A stretch of DNA of 64,000 bases, from NCBI GenBank assembly GCA_037957365.1, contig JARHVA010000315.1:2873501-2937500 (forward strand), given 5' to 3'. This stretch comes from Torreya grandis. Taxonomy: Eukaryota; Streptophyta; Pinopsida; Cupressales; Taxaceae. Of this stretch, positions 22,850-34,819 are shown piece after piece (position 1 is the first letter of the stretch; each line of letters begins with the position of its first letter). The notes beneath the pieces were generated by a model. That model saw nothing but the letters and a program-made list of their open reading frames with translations. It was not told where the DNA came from and made no database searches. The translations under genes and the position numbers were made by a program.

Positions 22850-24140
22850 ATAAATGCTTGAGGTGCATGATATTAATGGGCTCATCTAGTTCTCATCCAT
22901 CTTCTATGGCCAATCTATAAGCACCAGAATCATACTTAGCAACTTGATGATGTATCAACCTAGCCAATTAGGCTCAAACTTGCATTTCTTCTCTCAGTCT
23001 GCATTTATATTCCTTTGATTTTATTTAAGCAAAAGGTCACCATCTTCAAACTCTCAATATTTGATTTTCTTTTTATAATTATGATACATCCTATTTTGAT
23101 GAGATTTGAGATGATTTAGTGTTATCAATATTTTCTCATCAAGGAGTTATAACTCTTATATCTATGCAACCTTGTAATCATCATCATCGTCAATGATGTC
23201 CTACAATGAAATACATGGGAAGGGTAACTCGATCTAAATAGGTAGGATTGTTTATGATCCGAAGACTAGGGAATAAGGTGTAACAAATGTGAGAGTTTTA
23301 ATGTTGGTTTGGTAAGCCCATAAGGCAAGAAATAATTATAAATTTCAATAATGGCTAACATCATTAATAGTCTTTTTGAAGATTTTAAGGAACTTTTTGT
23401 TGGATGCCTCAGTTTGGACATTGTATTATGGATAATAAGGAATGAATCATGTGTCAGATATGGAATTAGAAATAAAGGGATTTAACACCATTATTCTTGA
23501 AGGTTTTTCCATTATCACAAATTATGTTGGGTGGGATGCCATACTAGAAAATGATATGATTAAAATTAAATTTATATATTTACTTCCTGCTTACATAAGT
23601 GAGATGGATTGGCTCAACCCAATATGTAAAATACTTAGTAGTAGCTAGGGTGTGTTTATGACTATTGGATGAATTAGGGTTTATATTCCTTATGAGATCA
23701 AATACCCATGTTAAAATTGACCAAGGATTTTTAATTATATTAAATTCTTATGATAGAGCATGAATCAGGTCACTATGCTTAAAAAAAACAACACACTTTT
23801 TGACATATACACTTGTAACAATTTCCATAGTGATCCAATAGTATAATGTATGAAAGATTTTATTAGAAAGGACCATTCCACTAATATGGGTCCCAAAAAT
23901 CTTGTTGTAAATGTCTTTGATGGCTAAATTAGTCTTTCTCAAATTTAAAACATGAAATAGGGTTCTAGCATAGCCTCTATGATAGAGTGTGCTACCAAGT
24001 AAGGTATATGAGGATGTGTTATGGATGAAGAATTTGTGTTGGTTACATGATAATTCTTTTGTGAGGATGTGATCATGAATATAAATGTAGATATCATTAT
24101 ACCAAGGTGAACTGGGACAAACAATCTCACACACCATTTC
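22850..24140 (-). pseudogene. Integrase relic of the 22-31 kb gypsy element
   Basis: The zinc-finger region reads IYNKIFGTHISG, FHTLYYWITM and VKKCVVF..SDLIH (about 23900-23750). The catalytic core reads STWVFD-type and TTKYFTYWVEPIH pieces (about 23720-23600) and YGIPPNIICDNGKTF (about 23540-23495), which keeps the second Asp of the DDE triad. The C-terminal KFEPNWLG*YIIK (about 22980-22940) matches the GPY-like tail of plant gypsy integrases. Integrase inserts element cDNA into the host genome. Many stops make it inactive. Confidence 0.8.
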
Positions 24141-24199
24141 AAATTCTAGATGATCATATACAAGGATGATGAGTTATTCAATCAGGAACTGATATTGAT

Positions 24200-24600
24200 G
24201 GATATACGAAGACATTTCAAGAAGTAAACCAATAGTATCCATGGCATAAGTTGGATTGTTATTTACCCTTGGTACTTTCTCAAACTATATGTGTTAAAAA
24301 TATTACTTGAGTTTATTTGTCATGGATTTTTATGGAATGAGTTTGTTGTATTTTATTTGATATTGATCATTTACTTGATTGATGATTAACTGAGAATTGC
24401 TAAAGATTGACAAGTGTTGAATGTCCTATTGGATAGCAGTGCAAAGTCTTACAAGAATGGCCTCATATTCTACAATATTATTTGTACATGGGAATCCAAT
24501 ATGAAAATCATTCGGGATAATATCTTATTATCGTGTGACAAACAAAATACCTGCCTGCGAGGCTTAGGATGTGAATGACCCATCAAAATAAAGGTTCCAT
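24200..24600 (-). pseudogene. Archaeal-type RNase H relic downstream of RT
   Basis: Minus-strand pieces WNLYFDGSF (about 24600), NNIVEYEAILVRLCTA (about 24480-24430), LSIFSNSQLIINQVN (about 24410-24365) and KVPRVNNNPTYAMDT (about 24280-24235) match the second, archaeal-type RNase H of Tat-type elements. The first Asp and the Glu are kept, while the third acidic position reads Asn (SNSQL for the usual SDSQL). It lies between the classical RNase H and integrase, the arrangement I know from Ogre/Retand-type elements. Confidence 0.8.
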
Positions 24601-24639
24601 TATTTTGATTCTTTAATGGAGAAAGGGGACTCATCTAGA

Positions 24640-25130
24640 AACCCAAATGTTTATAGTTGTGCATCTTATAATGGATCTTTTAATAATTGATCAGTAATGA
24701 CCTACCCTTAAATAACTTTCTGATTGGTGTATACAATTTCAAATTCATTTAAGAGCATAATCTATTTGGCCATATGAACTGTCAATGATACTTTAGATAG
24801 AAGATATTTGAGTGGATCAACTTTTGCAATGATGATGGTATGATTGTTGAGCATGTAATGTCACAAATTTTAAGAGTTGAAAACTACTACTAAACATGCC
24901 TTTTCAAGAGATGAATAAATATGTTTATAGGTGACCAATGTCTTTCTCAAGTAATAAACTACTCTTTCTTTACCATTATCATCATGTTGAGCTAAAAGTT
25001 ACCCCAAGGCATGTTGAGTAGCTAATATTTAAAGTAACAATGACTTTCCTAGTAATTGAGGGGCCAACATTAGTGGAGTAGCCAAATATGACTTTATTTG
25101 ATCAAACACCTCCTGATAATCCTTGTTCCA
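24640..25130 (-). pseudogene. Classical Ty3-type RNase H relic
   Basis: Minus-strand reading gives DYQEVFDQIKSYLATPLML (about 25110-25050), AQHDDNGKERVVYYLRKTL (about 24985-24930), YSSLEKACLVVVF (about 24910-24875) and VDPLKYLLSKVSLTVHMAK (about 24820-24765). This is the RNase H domain that follows RT. Stops interrupt it. Confidence 0.8.
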
Positions 25131-26232
25131 TTAGAATGAATTTCCCTTTTTTAATAGGTGTGTGAAGGGATGACAATGATATGTAAGTTGTGAAATGAGT
25201 TGGTGAAACTCCTGAATGTTTCCTTCTAAGCTACATAATTGTTTTATATTGGATGGTGGAAGAATTTTTGGTATGGCCTTGAAATTAGTTAGGTCAACTT
25301 CAATATCTCTCTTGGAGATAATCAAACCCAACAAATTTATAATTATGACACCGAAGATGCACTACTTAGGATTTAATCTGACCTTGTATTTTTGAATTCA
25401 TTCAAAGATCATGCTCTTGTTTTTTAATTTCTAAGGATATCATCCACATAATATTTCACAATATCATGCATCATGTCATGGAAGATAATAGTCATGGATC
25501 TATGATAAGTGGAACTAGTGTTCTTTAGGATAAAATACATGACCTGATAATAAAACATTCCTCATAGGGTGGTGAACATAGTTTTATGTTGATCCTCAAG
25601 TGTTATATTGATTTTTTTATAGCCTGAAATCCATCTATACATGATAACATCTCATATTTATTTGTGGAATTAACTACAATATCAATATTAGGAAAAGTAA
25701 AATCATACTTTGGGAAAAATTTATTGATATCACAGAAATTAGTGCAAATGTAGATTCTTGATGTTTTTATTGATAAGAATAATGTTGGATATCCAATCTG
25801 AAAAATCAATAGGTCAAATTAACTCAGCTTCTAAGAGTTTTTTCATTCTTTCTTGACCAAAATGAAAATAAGCAGATGCATTTTCTATAATGTCTGCTTT
25901 ATGGGTTTGGTGTCTGAATGCACTATAAAATAATGGACGATAAAGGATGAATCTAATCCAAGCATGTCAGAATAGGACCATGTAAATAAATTAATGAATT
26001 CTTTGAGGATAAAAATAATGGGCTTACATTCCTCTTTAGTAAGAGAGGAACTGAGCTTAAGTATGTATGGATTATCCTTTGTGCCAAGGTTAACCTCAAT
26101 GGTGTCTTCTAGTAGTGATGTGGAACCATCCTCCATCAAAGTAGGTAGTGAATGGAATTGATAGTTTTCCTTTGATTGTGACCCAATTTTTTCATTGAGT
26201 TGAACCATATAAGAAGAGTAAGATTCATTCAT
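25131..26232 (-). pseudogene. Reverse transcriptase relic with upstream linker
   Basis: 26232-25885 gives LSSSLTKEECKPIIFILKEF, NLFTWSYSDMLGLD and DTKPIKQTL, the linker and N-terminal part of plant gypsy RT. 25809-25603 gives NKFFPKYDFTFPNIDIVVN and CIDGFQAI, the central RT. 25334-25131 gives LGLIISKRDIEVDLTNFKAI and FHQLISQLTY, the RT end. The YxDD region between the last two falls in a frame-shifted stretch. RT copies the element RNA into DNA; this copy cannot. Confidence 0.85.
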
Positions 26233-27421
26233 TTAAGATAAAGACCGATCATTTAATGTCTGTATAGATTCTCATACCAATTGTTGAAATGTGTGTTGCT
26301 CTTTAAGACATACATTTGAACTAATAATGATGTGGGAAATTTTGGGAATTTATGATTTTTGATGAAGAGAATAGATTTACCTATTCATTGGTGCCTCAGA
26401 AAGGTATTCACTAATGAACATGTCTTGGTTTTTATTTTTTCCATTATCTAATATCTCCTCAAAGAGGTTTTCACTAGAGGACATTAATTTTTTTTTGGTT
26501 TGTTTTATTAACTAAGGAAATTCACCTGCTCTCCAAATTAGGTAGTAGGGTCCAAATTAATTTCAAATCCCTTCTTGTGGTCTCCAAGTGGGAGACCATT
26601 TCTATGTCCTAATAATTTTTTAATTGCATCATCATTCTAAAAACATCCAAACCTATACATGATCACATTGGTCCCAATCTATGAGGCCAAAATAAGGGAG
26701 GTCTAAATGGATGGTAAGGATGATATTAGCATCAAAAATATTAGCATCAACAAGTTCATCATAGATGCTATAAAATGAATTTGTGTCACTGTCAAAGAAT
26801 TAATCATTAATCATTGTAGTTATATCACTTTCTAGATTAGGGCATCCCCTCCAAGTGGTTTGTATCTAATGCCATAGTTCCCTTCATGTTGAGTAAATGG
26901 GATAGGCTCAATAATTCCTTTTTCCTTGGCTCATAAGCATATACCCTTGTAATTTACCCTATTTAACATCTTTCTAGGGATATAATATTTGTTGTTTTCA
27001 TAGTATGAAGCTAGTCTATCACCATATAACCATGAATTTCCAAGATATTTTAATTGTTCATTGTTGATAAGACCATTATTGACAAATGAAATAGAACTTA
27101 CCTTATATGAATCAACCTTCTTTCACCACACCATGTTATGGATGCCATGGGTTTTTGGGGATATTAAAAGTTTTACAATATGAAAAACATCTTTCATTTC
27201 ATACTCTCCACAAACATTATCTTTGATTTTAAAGTGTGTGAATGCTTTTGTATGAGGGTTTTTGGATGTGGATTAGGGATGATTTTAGTGACCTATAAAT
27301 AAAAACTTTGGAGGTTTCCAGGCAAATCAATTTTGAAATGGTGGAGAATCACTTTGGAAGGTGTTTAATTATTTAGGTGAATCAAGTGATGGAATATGAC
27401 AAATCAAGGTTTTTATCCTTA

Positions 27422-27527
27422 TATTATTAGGCATCAACACATTGATGTCTAACATTAGCATCACATTATTAGGTCACTACATTATACTATCAAGCATCAA
27501 CATTTTATTGTCAAGCGACAACATAAT
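27422..27527 (-). repeat. 21-bp repeat array, inverted arm (five units)
   Basis: Read on the minus strand, four 21-bp units and one 22-bp unit match the consensus of the plus-strand array at 27901-28300. For example, the plus-strand unit tactatcaagcatcaacattt is the reverse complement of aaatgttgatgcttgatagta. It continues into a unique arm, 27528-27581, that is inverted at 27843-27900. Confidence 0.85.
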
Positions 27528-27605
27528 ATAATTGAGGGAATCTCTGTGCATTAAAAAGCTAAAATAGATAGTTTGTGGGGTAAAGGGAATCACTATAGAT
27601 TTGAC

Positions 27606-27710
27606 TGCATAATGTTATCAGTCAACTGCATAATATTTTTAGCTGAATGCATATGTTGATAGTCAAAAACATAATGTAGTTGGTTTTCAACATGTTTAGT
27701 GTCAACTCAA
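27606..27710 (+). repeat. 21-bp repeat array in the fold-back spacer (five units)
   Basis: Five consecutive 21-bp units: the first two start tgcataat, the third tgcatatg, and the last two acataatg and acatgttt. They resemble the main array (aatgtt.at..gtcaa) and have no length variation. Confidence 0.7.
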
Positions 27711-27900
27711 GAGTTTTCTAAGGTTGTAACTTTTGCATATGGACTCAAATTGTGATGATTTTTTGTGAAATTGCATAAATTTGTGAGAGGATTATAAATA
27801 TGTAATAATATCTAGGTTTGGGGAATTTATTATTCCCTTTTTATTTTACCCCACAACCTACTATTTTATCTTTTCAATGCATAGTGATTTCCTGAATTGT

Positions 27901-28300
27901 ATTATGTTATTCCCTGACATCAGAATGTTGATGCCTGACAACAAAATGTTGACAGTCGATAGAAAAATGTAGATGACTAATAATAGAATACAAATGTTTG
28001 ACAATAGTATGTTGATGCACAACACACTAATGTTGATTCCTAACAACATAATTTATTCACCCGACAATAGAATGATGACACCCAATAATCGTATGTTGAT
28101 GTTTGACAATAGAATGCTAACACCTAATAAAAAAATGTTATCACTCGATAATAGAATATTGATGCTTGATAGTAGAATGTTGACACTTAATATCAAAACC
28201 TAGATGCTCGACAATAAAATATCGACACTTGATAGTAAAATCCAAATTCTTGACAACAAAATGCTAGTGTTTGATAGCAAATGTAGATATTTGAAAACAG
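27901..28300 (+). repeat. 21-bp minisatellite, about 19 diverged units, no indels
   Basis: After a first 22-bp unit, units start at 27923 and follow every 21 bp to 28259 (for example unit 9 at 28091 and unit 17 at 28259), 17 units without one length change. Consensus is about gaatgttgatgcttgacaata. Substitution between neighbours is heavy. Because 21 is a multiple of 3, a 76-codon plus-strand frame at 27973-28203 shows a seven-residue repeat (NRMLMFD, NRMLTPN, KKMLSLD, NRILMLD). The minus strand gives INILLSG-like heptads. Confidence 0.95.
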
Positions 28301-28726
28301 ATACATAGTGGTGAATGCACCCAGATTGGATTTTTAGGTACCGATGAAATACATTTATAAGAGAAAATTTATTTCAAAAATTTGGTGAACTGAACCTTAA
28401 ATTTAAATTCCATCCTAAAATTTAGGTGATCTTGCATTGTTGGCTACCCCATAAAATTGCCAAACACCGACTTAAAAAATTGGAATATTCATTAATTAAT
28501 GAATATTCACCACTAAAAAAATCATGGATGTGGATGGAAGATAGTTTAGATATATGTATGATGATTTAGGTCTTGGAAGCACATTTTTATACTTTTTAGG
28601 GGCATATTATGTAATGAGACAATGATGGGCATGTTGATGTTTAACTTCTGACATTTTATAATAATGATAAGGTTATGTATCATTAGGGCTTATGGCCTCC
28701 ATACTAGAGGATGGGAATTTTATACA

Positions 28727-28960
28727 TTAATGCAAAGTGTAAGGAATGACGTGCATGCCATGAATCCATGGATAACCAAGAAGGAGGTTATATAGAATCT
28801 CAATGTCAAGGACATGAAAAATGTTTTGATGTGTGATAAGCCAAATAATGATGAGCAAGATAAATAGTGCATATGATTCTCTTTCATTATTATCATATCC
28901 TTTGATGGTAATGGTGTTTAATTCCATGTTTGATTTTGAATACCTGATGAGCTCGATCAA
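28727..28960 (-). pseudogene. Gypsy protease-region relic
   Basis: A minus-strand frame reads VLDIEILYNLLLGYPWIHGM and VIPYTLH. It corresponds to the end of the plant gypsy protease region, where a LLGRPWIH-like motif is typical. The DSG motif itself was not found. It belongs to the 22-31 kb gypsy element. Confidence 0.7.
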
Positions 28961-30394
28961 CTTGAGTGTGTAAATTTTTATTGTTGACCCATTGTCGATG
29001 AGTACCTACTTGATTTTATGATTATAAATAATCACCTCTATGTAGAGAGGATTATTATGGGATGATACCACTAGTGAAATATCACTGTGACCAAATCTGA
29101 TTTATTAACCTAAAGATAAATATCCTACAAGTGCATGAAATTTTGAGGGGTCAAATCAATAGGGACCTTTGATTGATGTAAGGTTTGGTGTAATATGTAC
29201 TTATGAACAAAGAATGTTTGTAATAGGTCCAAGATGGAAATCTAAGAGGGGTGTTCTCCAACTATTATATAAGGTCATATTGATTTTTAGTTGTGGATGT
29301 TGATGGCTTTATTTTGGATGTAAAAAGATTTGTGATTTTATTATGGGGTTTTAAAGTGGAAGGTCCTTGAATTGTGACCTTTGGACTTTGAGTAGTAACA
29401 TCACATTATCGGGCTTGGATGGGGTTATTGTATTGGGCCATAGAAGATCCTTGGGTAATGATTCTATCACGTTGAGTTGTGCTAGGTTGATGATAGGAAT
29501 TAATTATGATAGTGGACACAACATATCATAATTATGTGGGGCACTACAATGGTCCACACAATTGGTGTGGTTGTTTTAACCTTGGTGGTGATCTTGAATT
29601 TGTTATTATTGATTATGTTGATCATGTTTTGGGAATAGATCCTTGAAAATTTCCATATTTTGATTATGTTATGTAGATGCTTGATTCTCAAGATCGATAT
29701 CACCATATTCTAATAGATCTTAAATGTAATGTTTGAGCTACATACATTGATAAAGAGCATTGCCTTTAATATGATACTACTCAAAATATTCATCATCCAT
29801 GTACCATTGTAGTTTAGGTTGTCATGATTCAAAAGGATTTTTTGGTGGGAATACAATAATGTTTATAGTAACAAGCTATTGGAAAACTGATTTTATGGGT
29901 TCTAAAAAGAGGATCAAGGATCCTCCTTTGATATGGAGTATTGATAGGTGGTATCTTAAGAGTGAATTTTGGAGTGGATTGGATGTTCTAGACATGTCTT
30001 GTTTGAACATTTTTCACATGTTTAGACTTTATAACTTTGTCACCCACTATATTCTTGTTTTTATTAAATAACTTGGGTTTTTTGTTTGCACTAAAGCACT
30101 AGCCTGAGGTTGATGCTAAGTGTCTTTGGAGAACACTTTGATTAGAACCTTATCAATGAGAGCCTTTTCAATTTGGAGTCTCTTCTAATGATTACATCAA
30201 ATGTGGTGGCACGTTAGAGTTTGACATGATGGCTTATTTCTTGATTAATATATATTTTTTAAAACTGTTAATTATTTTTCAGGAAATGAATGATTAAATC
30301 AGCTAGCCAAACTCTTCCATAATTAAAAAAAGGATTGAAAAATTTCCCCACTTCTCTGTTTGGAGTTGCAAAGGTCCATCAATATCAACTCATA

Positions 30395-30700
30395 TTATAC
30401 ATTGTATGAGATATGCCTCAAAAAACATTCTAACAAGTCGACAAATGTAGTGATGGATTCCTTTGGCAAATGGAGGAACCATTCCAAAGCTTGACCACCC
30501 AAGATTTGGGGAAATAACTTAACCAATAAAATGTGATTATGCACCACTTCTTGACAAACCATGAAGAAATATCTGAGGTGGTCCCGTGGATGTCCTTTCC
30601 TTTTATATTTATCAAATTTGTGCACCTAAAAATGAAGAAATAAGATTTAAAATTATTTTCATCAAAGGTATACAAACATAGCTCCTCAAAAATTAACTTT
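30395..30700 (-). pseudogene. Gypsy Gag relic
   Basis: A minus-strand frame reads MHKFDKYKRKGHPRDHLRYF, VKLFPQILGGQALEWFLHLP and ITTFVDLLECFLRHISYN. This is the Retrotrans_gag core, in which G..DP..HL and A..WF are the conserved features. The preceding exon-like text ends in frame-shifted sequence around 30675. The coding part upstream is lost in unassigned DNA beyond 30760. Confidence 0.8.
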
Positions 30701-30760
30701 GGGTTTTGGTTCCCTCCCTATAATCCTTGAAGAACATTTTCATATCTTTCCACTTTTGAG

Positions 30761-33700
30761 AAAAAGAAGAGTTTAGAGAAGGGTTTGATGTATGTTGATG
30801 GATGAATGGACGTTGATTAGGAGATGAATGTAAATTAACATTAGATCTAGGTGGTATGTACACCCTATTGCCAACTTTATAAATATTGGGTGGTTGTTAT
30901 TGTTAACAAAATGAGATGTGTTGCTATTGATTGGGTAGGATTTGTTACTGCTAACTAGATGACATTTGAGTATTGGATGATGTGGCCACTAAATTTGAGT
31001 CCAAATTAGTTATCATTTGTATAACTTATTAAATTGGTTGATTATGAATCTATTTGGGTTTTGATAAGACTATTCTACTAAAGTTGATTTTCCTTTGTTA
31101 GTAGCTTCATGATCCAAATGAAGGTTTTTAGTATGGTGATGATATTGATTGATGTGATAACTAGTAGTGGATTATTATTTGTCATGAACCTCTTAGTATT
31201 GTCTATAATATATATGCATAGAATCACTTTTAACATACATGGAATCACTTAACTGGGCCAAATATGATCTTTAATTTGACAAAGGTATTGTTCTAGGTAA
31301 GTTTTTCCTTGATCTATTTTGAACCATTGGCTAACATTGTGTAATACACCACCTACCACACTTGACATAAAACACAACCATTTTTTAAATTATTTTAATA
31401 AAATATATCCTAAAACCACATGGAAATATAAATCAACATGGATAAATTCCTCATTACCGCATTCATCCATAAATAAAAGCACAATAACTCCCTGGGTTAA
31501 TTTTCTTTTTGTGGGAGTCATTGAGAGGACATAATTTTTATGTAGATTATTAAGGTAACTTGATGCATTTATCTCACTATGAACATATAATAGGGATTAT
31601 AAATAGTCCACACATGACTAATGTCTCAATTTAAATAACCTCAAGATATCTCATATTCTTCGTAATTGCATATTATGAAGAAATAAGGAATTGACTAATA
31701 ATTATAAGTCCTTGATCATGGAAATATTTGAACTTATATTTTAGACATGATTATTTAGTAATTATCCTTGTCCTAAGGTAAGTATACTCAACAATGATCA
31801 ATAATATTTCTTATCTTATAATATGTAGAATATGTGAAAGATGAAGAACAAAGCATTCCATAGTTAGTTAAGAATCTTTCAAATCTTTTCAATTAGCTAA
31901 ATTGAAATTAACTAGTATAATTTTCAATTCAATTATTTAAATTTAAAATATTGTTAATAATTTAATTTTAACATAATTATTTTAATAACCTTTCTAAGGT
32001 TTCCTACCAACACCAATTATCCACTAGCTCATAATATGATAATACTATTAAAATTTGTTATATTATTTCACGATATGAATGAGGTGCTTTAAGGTATTAT
32101 CGCAATTAATCCAAGAGAATTAATTCCCTTAGAAAATCATAAGTGTAATGGAAATCCTAAATATTTAATTTATCAAGAGAGAATATTCGGTATCTCCACC
32201 TATAGCTCACATGAATTCCCTTAGAAAGGCATAGGTGTAATAATTAGGTGTGTCATAAATCTTAAACATTTAATTTATCAAAAGAGAAGATTTAGTGTTC
32301 CAATCATAATTGTTAACTTAATATTCATCTATTTTTTGACTTAATTGTTATAATTTAATTTATCAAGGGAGAATATTTGGTATAATTATTAACTTAATGT
32401 TCATCTAAGGTTTTTACAAATTTCTTAACCACGAAATGCTTTTCTCAATTTTCTTAACCACAAGATGTTTTCTCATTTGGAAAGAGAATCTTAGATTATT
32501 TCACATTAAACAATATCTTTCCTCCATGATAGAATAATCATAATAAAAGTGTCATAAATTATAATAATTAAATTTAAACATAACTTGTTCTATTCATTCA
32601 AATTATTAGTTGACCCTAATAGGATCTTTGGCCTCTTCAAAATGTTAAATTAAAATCTCACAAGTGGAAGGGGGTTTATATGATAAAACACACATTACTT
32701 ATAAAATTGACAAGTGGAGAGGTCTAATGACCTTCGTACACATTATCCTTATAAAACTTACAAGTGAAAAGGTCTATGGTTAACATAGTTTAACTCACAC
32801 AATTTTTTAGAATTTATCATATGGTTTATAAGTATGGCTTAATGTTTCAATCCAAATAAACCCAATTAACAAGGGTACCACAAAATATTATTAACATTAA
32901 GTTTCAAATCAGGAATTGACTAAGATTCCCCAAAGAGAGATGACACTACTTAAGGAAAATTTCATTTTTTGGATTTCTTAATAAGAATTCCCATCTGAAT
33001 CCCGTGAGTTTGAGTTTTAGGGTTTTTTTTCCTTATTATTCTAATCATAAAATCTTTGAGGCAAGATGATATCAAATTTTAATATTATTTGCCTTTTCTT
33101 ACTCTAGAAAAGAATATAGTTTACTCTGTAAGCATGAGTAAGAAGGGAATTATCCTATAATATTTATATAAGGATTCCTCTTTCACATTTAGCCTTTAAA
33201 AGACAAAAGAAAGGATTTGAATTATGATTTAAATAGAGATAATATTCATAATTTACCATGGCAACTCAAATTTAATAATAGAGAATTTTATTAATGATTT
33301 GTTTCATCATAAACTCCTAAGCTAGTCCCAACCCTTGCATTATTCCTTAAACACATTGTGAATATGAGCAATAACTCTATTTTTATATATAAATATTATA
33401 AAAAAAACTTCATTTAGAATTAAATATAACATGCATAAGGTGAATTTTAGGATATGTAAGAAAACATCTCCTTCTAAGCATAGTTTGCAATACGAATATG
33501 CCCAAGAGAGGTAAGGAGGAAGGAAATTTCTATAGTTCCCATAATCATATAATGTTTGTAAAATATAATATATTTAAAGTCAATATAGAACACAATGAAA
33601 GAGTCATTTTATTTGAATCTTATTCACTTCGGCCCAACCTCACCCTATAGTCCACAAACAAGTTTTATCAGCATAAGCTGACAATGATTTCCCTGAGATG

Positions 33701-33959
33701 AAGTTCTCATAAAATAGTTAACTATCTATTAACAATTACTTCCACCACTTAATCTTATTTATTGAAACAATATGTTATATGTAAATAAATATCAAACTAC
33801 TAGATTCAAATGAATCTATACATGGATTTGTTAATATAATAAGTTCTCAAAAGAGACAGGTTTAAATGGAATAAGATAATCATACTCTACTTAATACTGA
33901 TTAAATATTTTTAATTAATAAAATATAGACTAAATAATACCCAAATAAATCATGGTAAT
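30761..33959. other. Unassigned AT-rich DNA with short direct repeats
   Basis: No domain or terminal repeat recognised. The block atttaatttatcaa.agagaa.att recurs near 32160, 32270 and 32350. Another short block, acaagtgga.aggtct-like, recurs near 32659, 32710 and 32770. The interval may contain the lost 5' LTR of the gypsy element at 22-31 kb. The last bases, gtaat at 33955-33959, are the left target site of the next element. Confidence 0.4.
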
Positions 33960-34519
33960 TGTTGGCCATTTTTGACCTACATTATAGCTTTCAAGGACTG
34001 GGTAATGTTATTGATTGAGAGAAGGACCCAATGATAGAAGAGGGATATCATATTACTTGCAATGATTTTGAAACACTTTAAACAAGCTTAAAGTGTAATT
34101 CTATTAATCTTAGATAAATAGGTCTACAAAGTAAATGGAGGATCTAGATAAGTTTGCACAAGTAAATCTTGCAATTCAAGTCATGAACAAGTTTACGTAT
34201 GCTTTATAAGTTCATTTGAGCTTCCAAAGATCAAGCAAAATTTTAAAAGAACAAGTCTAGGGAGCCAGATGATCATCAAGATATCACTTAGAAATGAAAT
34301 GGTTAGCTAACTTGTGCATTTAATATCTTTGCTCAGAAATCCTCGCAAGCCCTTGAGTTATGTGTACATGTTGCTCTTAGTACTAGGATCATTCCCTATA
34401 AGTTTTGTGCCTCCATGAATTTTTTTCTTCAAGATCCAAGCCTTCAAATTTGACCCAATAGATGAAGACGTTCACATGAAAATCAAGTTTAAATGCAAGT
34501 GAAAATTCATTAGTTCTTA

Positions 34520-34819
34520 AATTTGATGGTCTATAGGATATCAAATATGGTTTGTGGGACATCATTGACATCCAAGTGGACATCAAAATAAATCTTAGGA
34601 AAAAAATCATATGAGTTTAAAATTGATGGTTTGAGGGACGTCAATGATGGTCGTGAGAACATCAAATGACTATCACGTGGACGTCAAAGTTAAATTCATG
34701 TAAAAACCATTGGAGCTTAAATTTAATAGTCTATAAGACATCAAATACATTTATACAGATGTCAAATGAAATTCTTATAGATGTCAATTTTAGCACATGG
34801 TAAAGAGCCATTGGGTTTC
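34520..34819 (+). repeat. Three 100-bp tandem units with GACATCAA/GACGTCAA motifs
   Basis: Units begin near 34520, 34620 and 34720 with aa(a)tttgatggtct or aaaattgatggttt. Each carries two or three copies of gacgtcaa, gacatcaa or gatgtcaa and ends near ..aaaaaccattggagctt. The right LTR keeps the same set at about 38938-39210, with the first unit shortened by about 22 bp. Confidence 0.8.

Larger units (their letters stand above)
27422..28005. repeat. Fold-back structure: inverted repeat with tandem-repeat arms
   Basis: The left arm (27422-27581) and right arm (27843-28005) are inverted copies. The unique inner part pairs tgcattaaaaagctaaaata..tttgtggggtaaa (27550-27581) with tttaccccacaa..tattttatcttttcaatgca (27843-27882). 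The outer part is the 21-bp repeat. The spacer of about 260 bp carries five further 21-bp units. The structure lies between the protease and RT relics of the gypsy element. Drosophila FB elements also have long inverted ends made of short tandem repeats; the likeness is structural only, and I see no target duplication. Confidence 0.7.
22620..30760 (-). mobile_element. Decayed Ty3/gypsy element, Tat/OTA type, classical domain order
   Basis: The minus strand carries, from right to left, gag, protease, RT, classical RNase H, archaeal-type RNase H and integrase, all broken by stops and frameshifts. A purine-rich tract (cttggggggagg on the minus strand, about 22650-22663) just beyond the integrase end is a candidate polypurine tract. 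The following 3' LTR would then have been split by the copia insertion at 17979/22602. I could not find a matching 5' LTR at 31-34 kb, so the outer limits are uncertain. The long gap between protease and RT holds a fold-back block of 21-bp repeats. Confidence 0.8.

Noticed and set aside
27901..28300. CRISPR-like array suspicion
   Set aside because: Units are contiguous 21-mers without spacers and diverge from each other, in a plant-type context.
29799..30071. Plus-strand 90-codon frame
   Set aside because: It lies antisense within the minus-strand gypsy relic and shows no domain.
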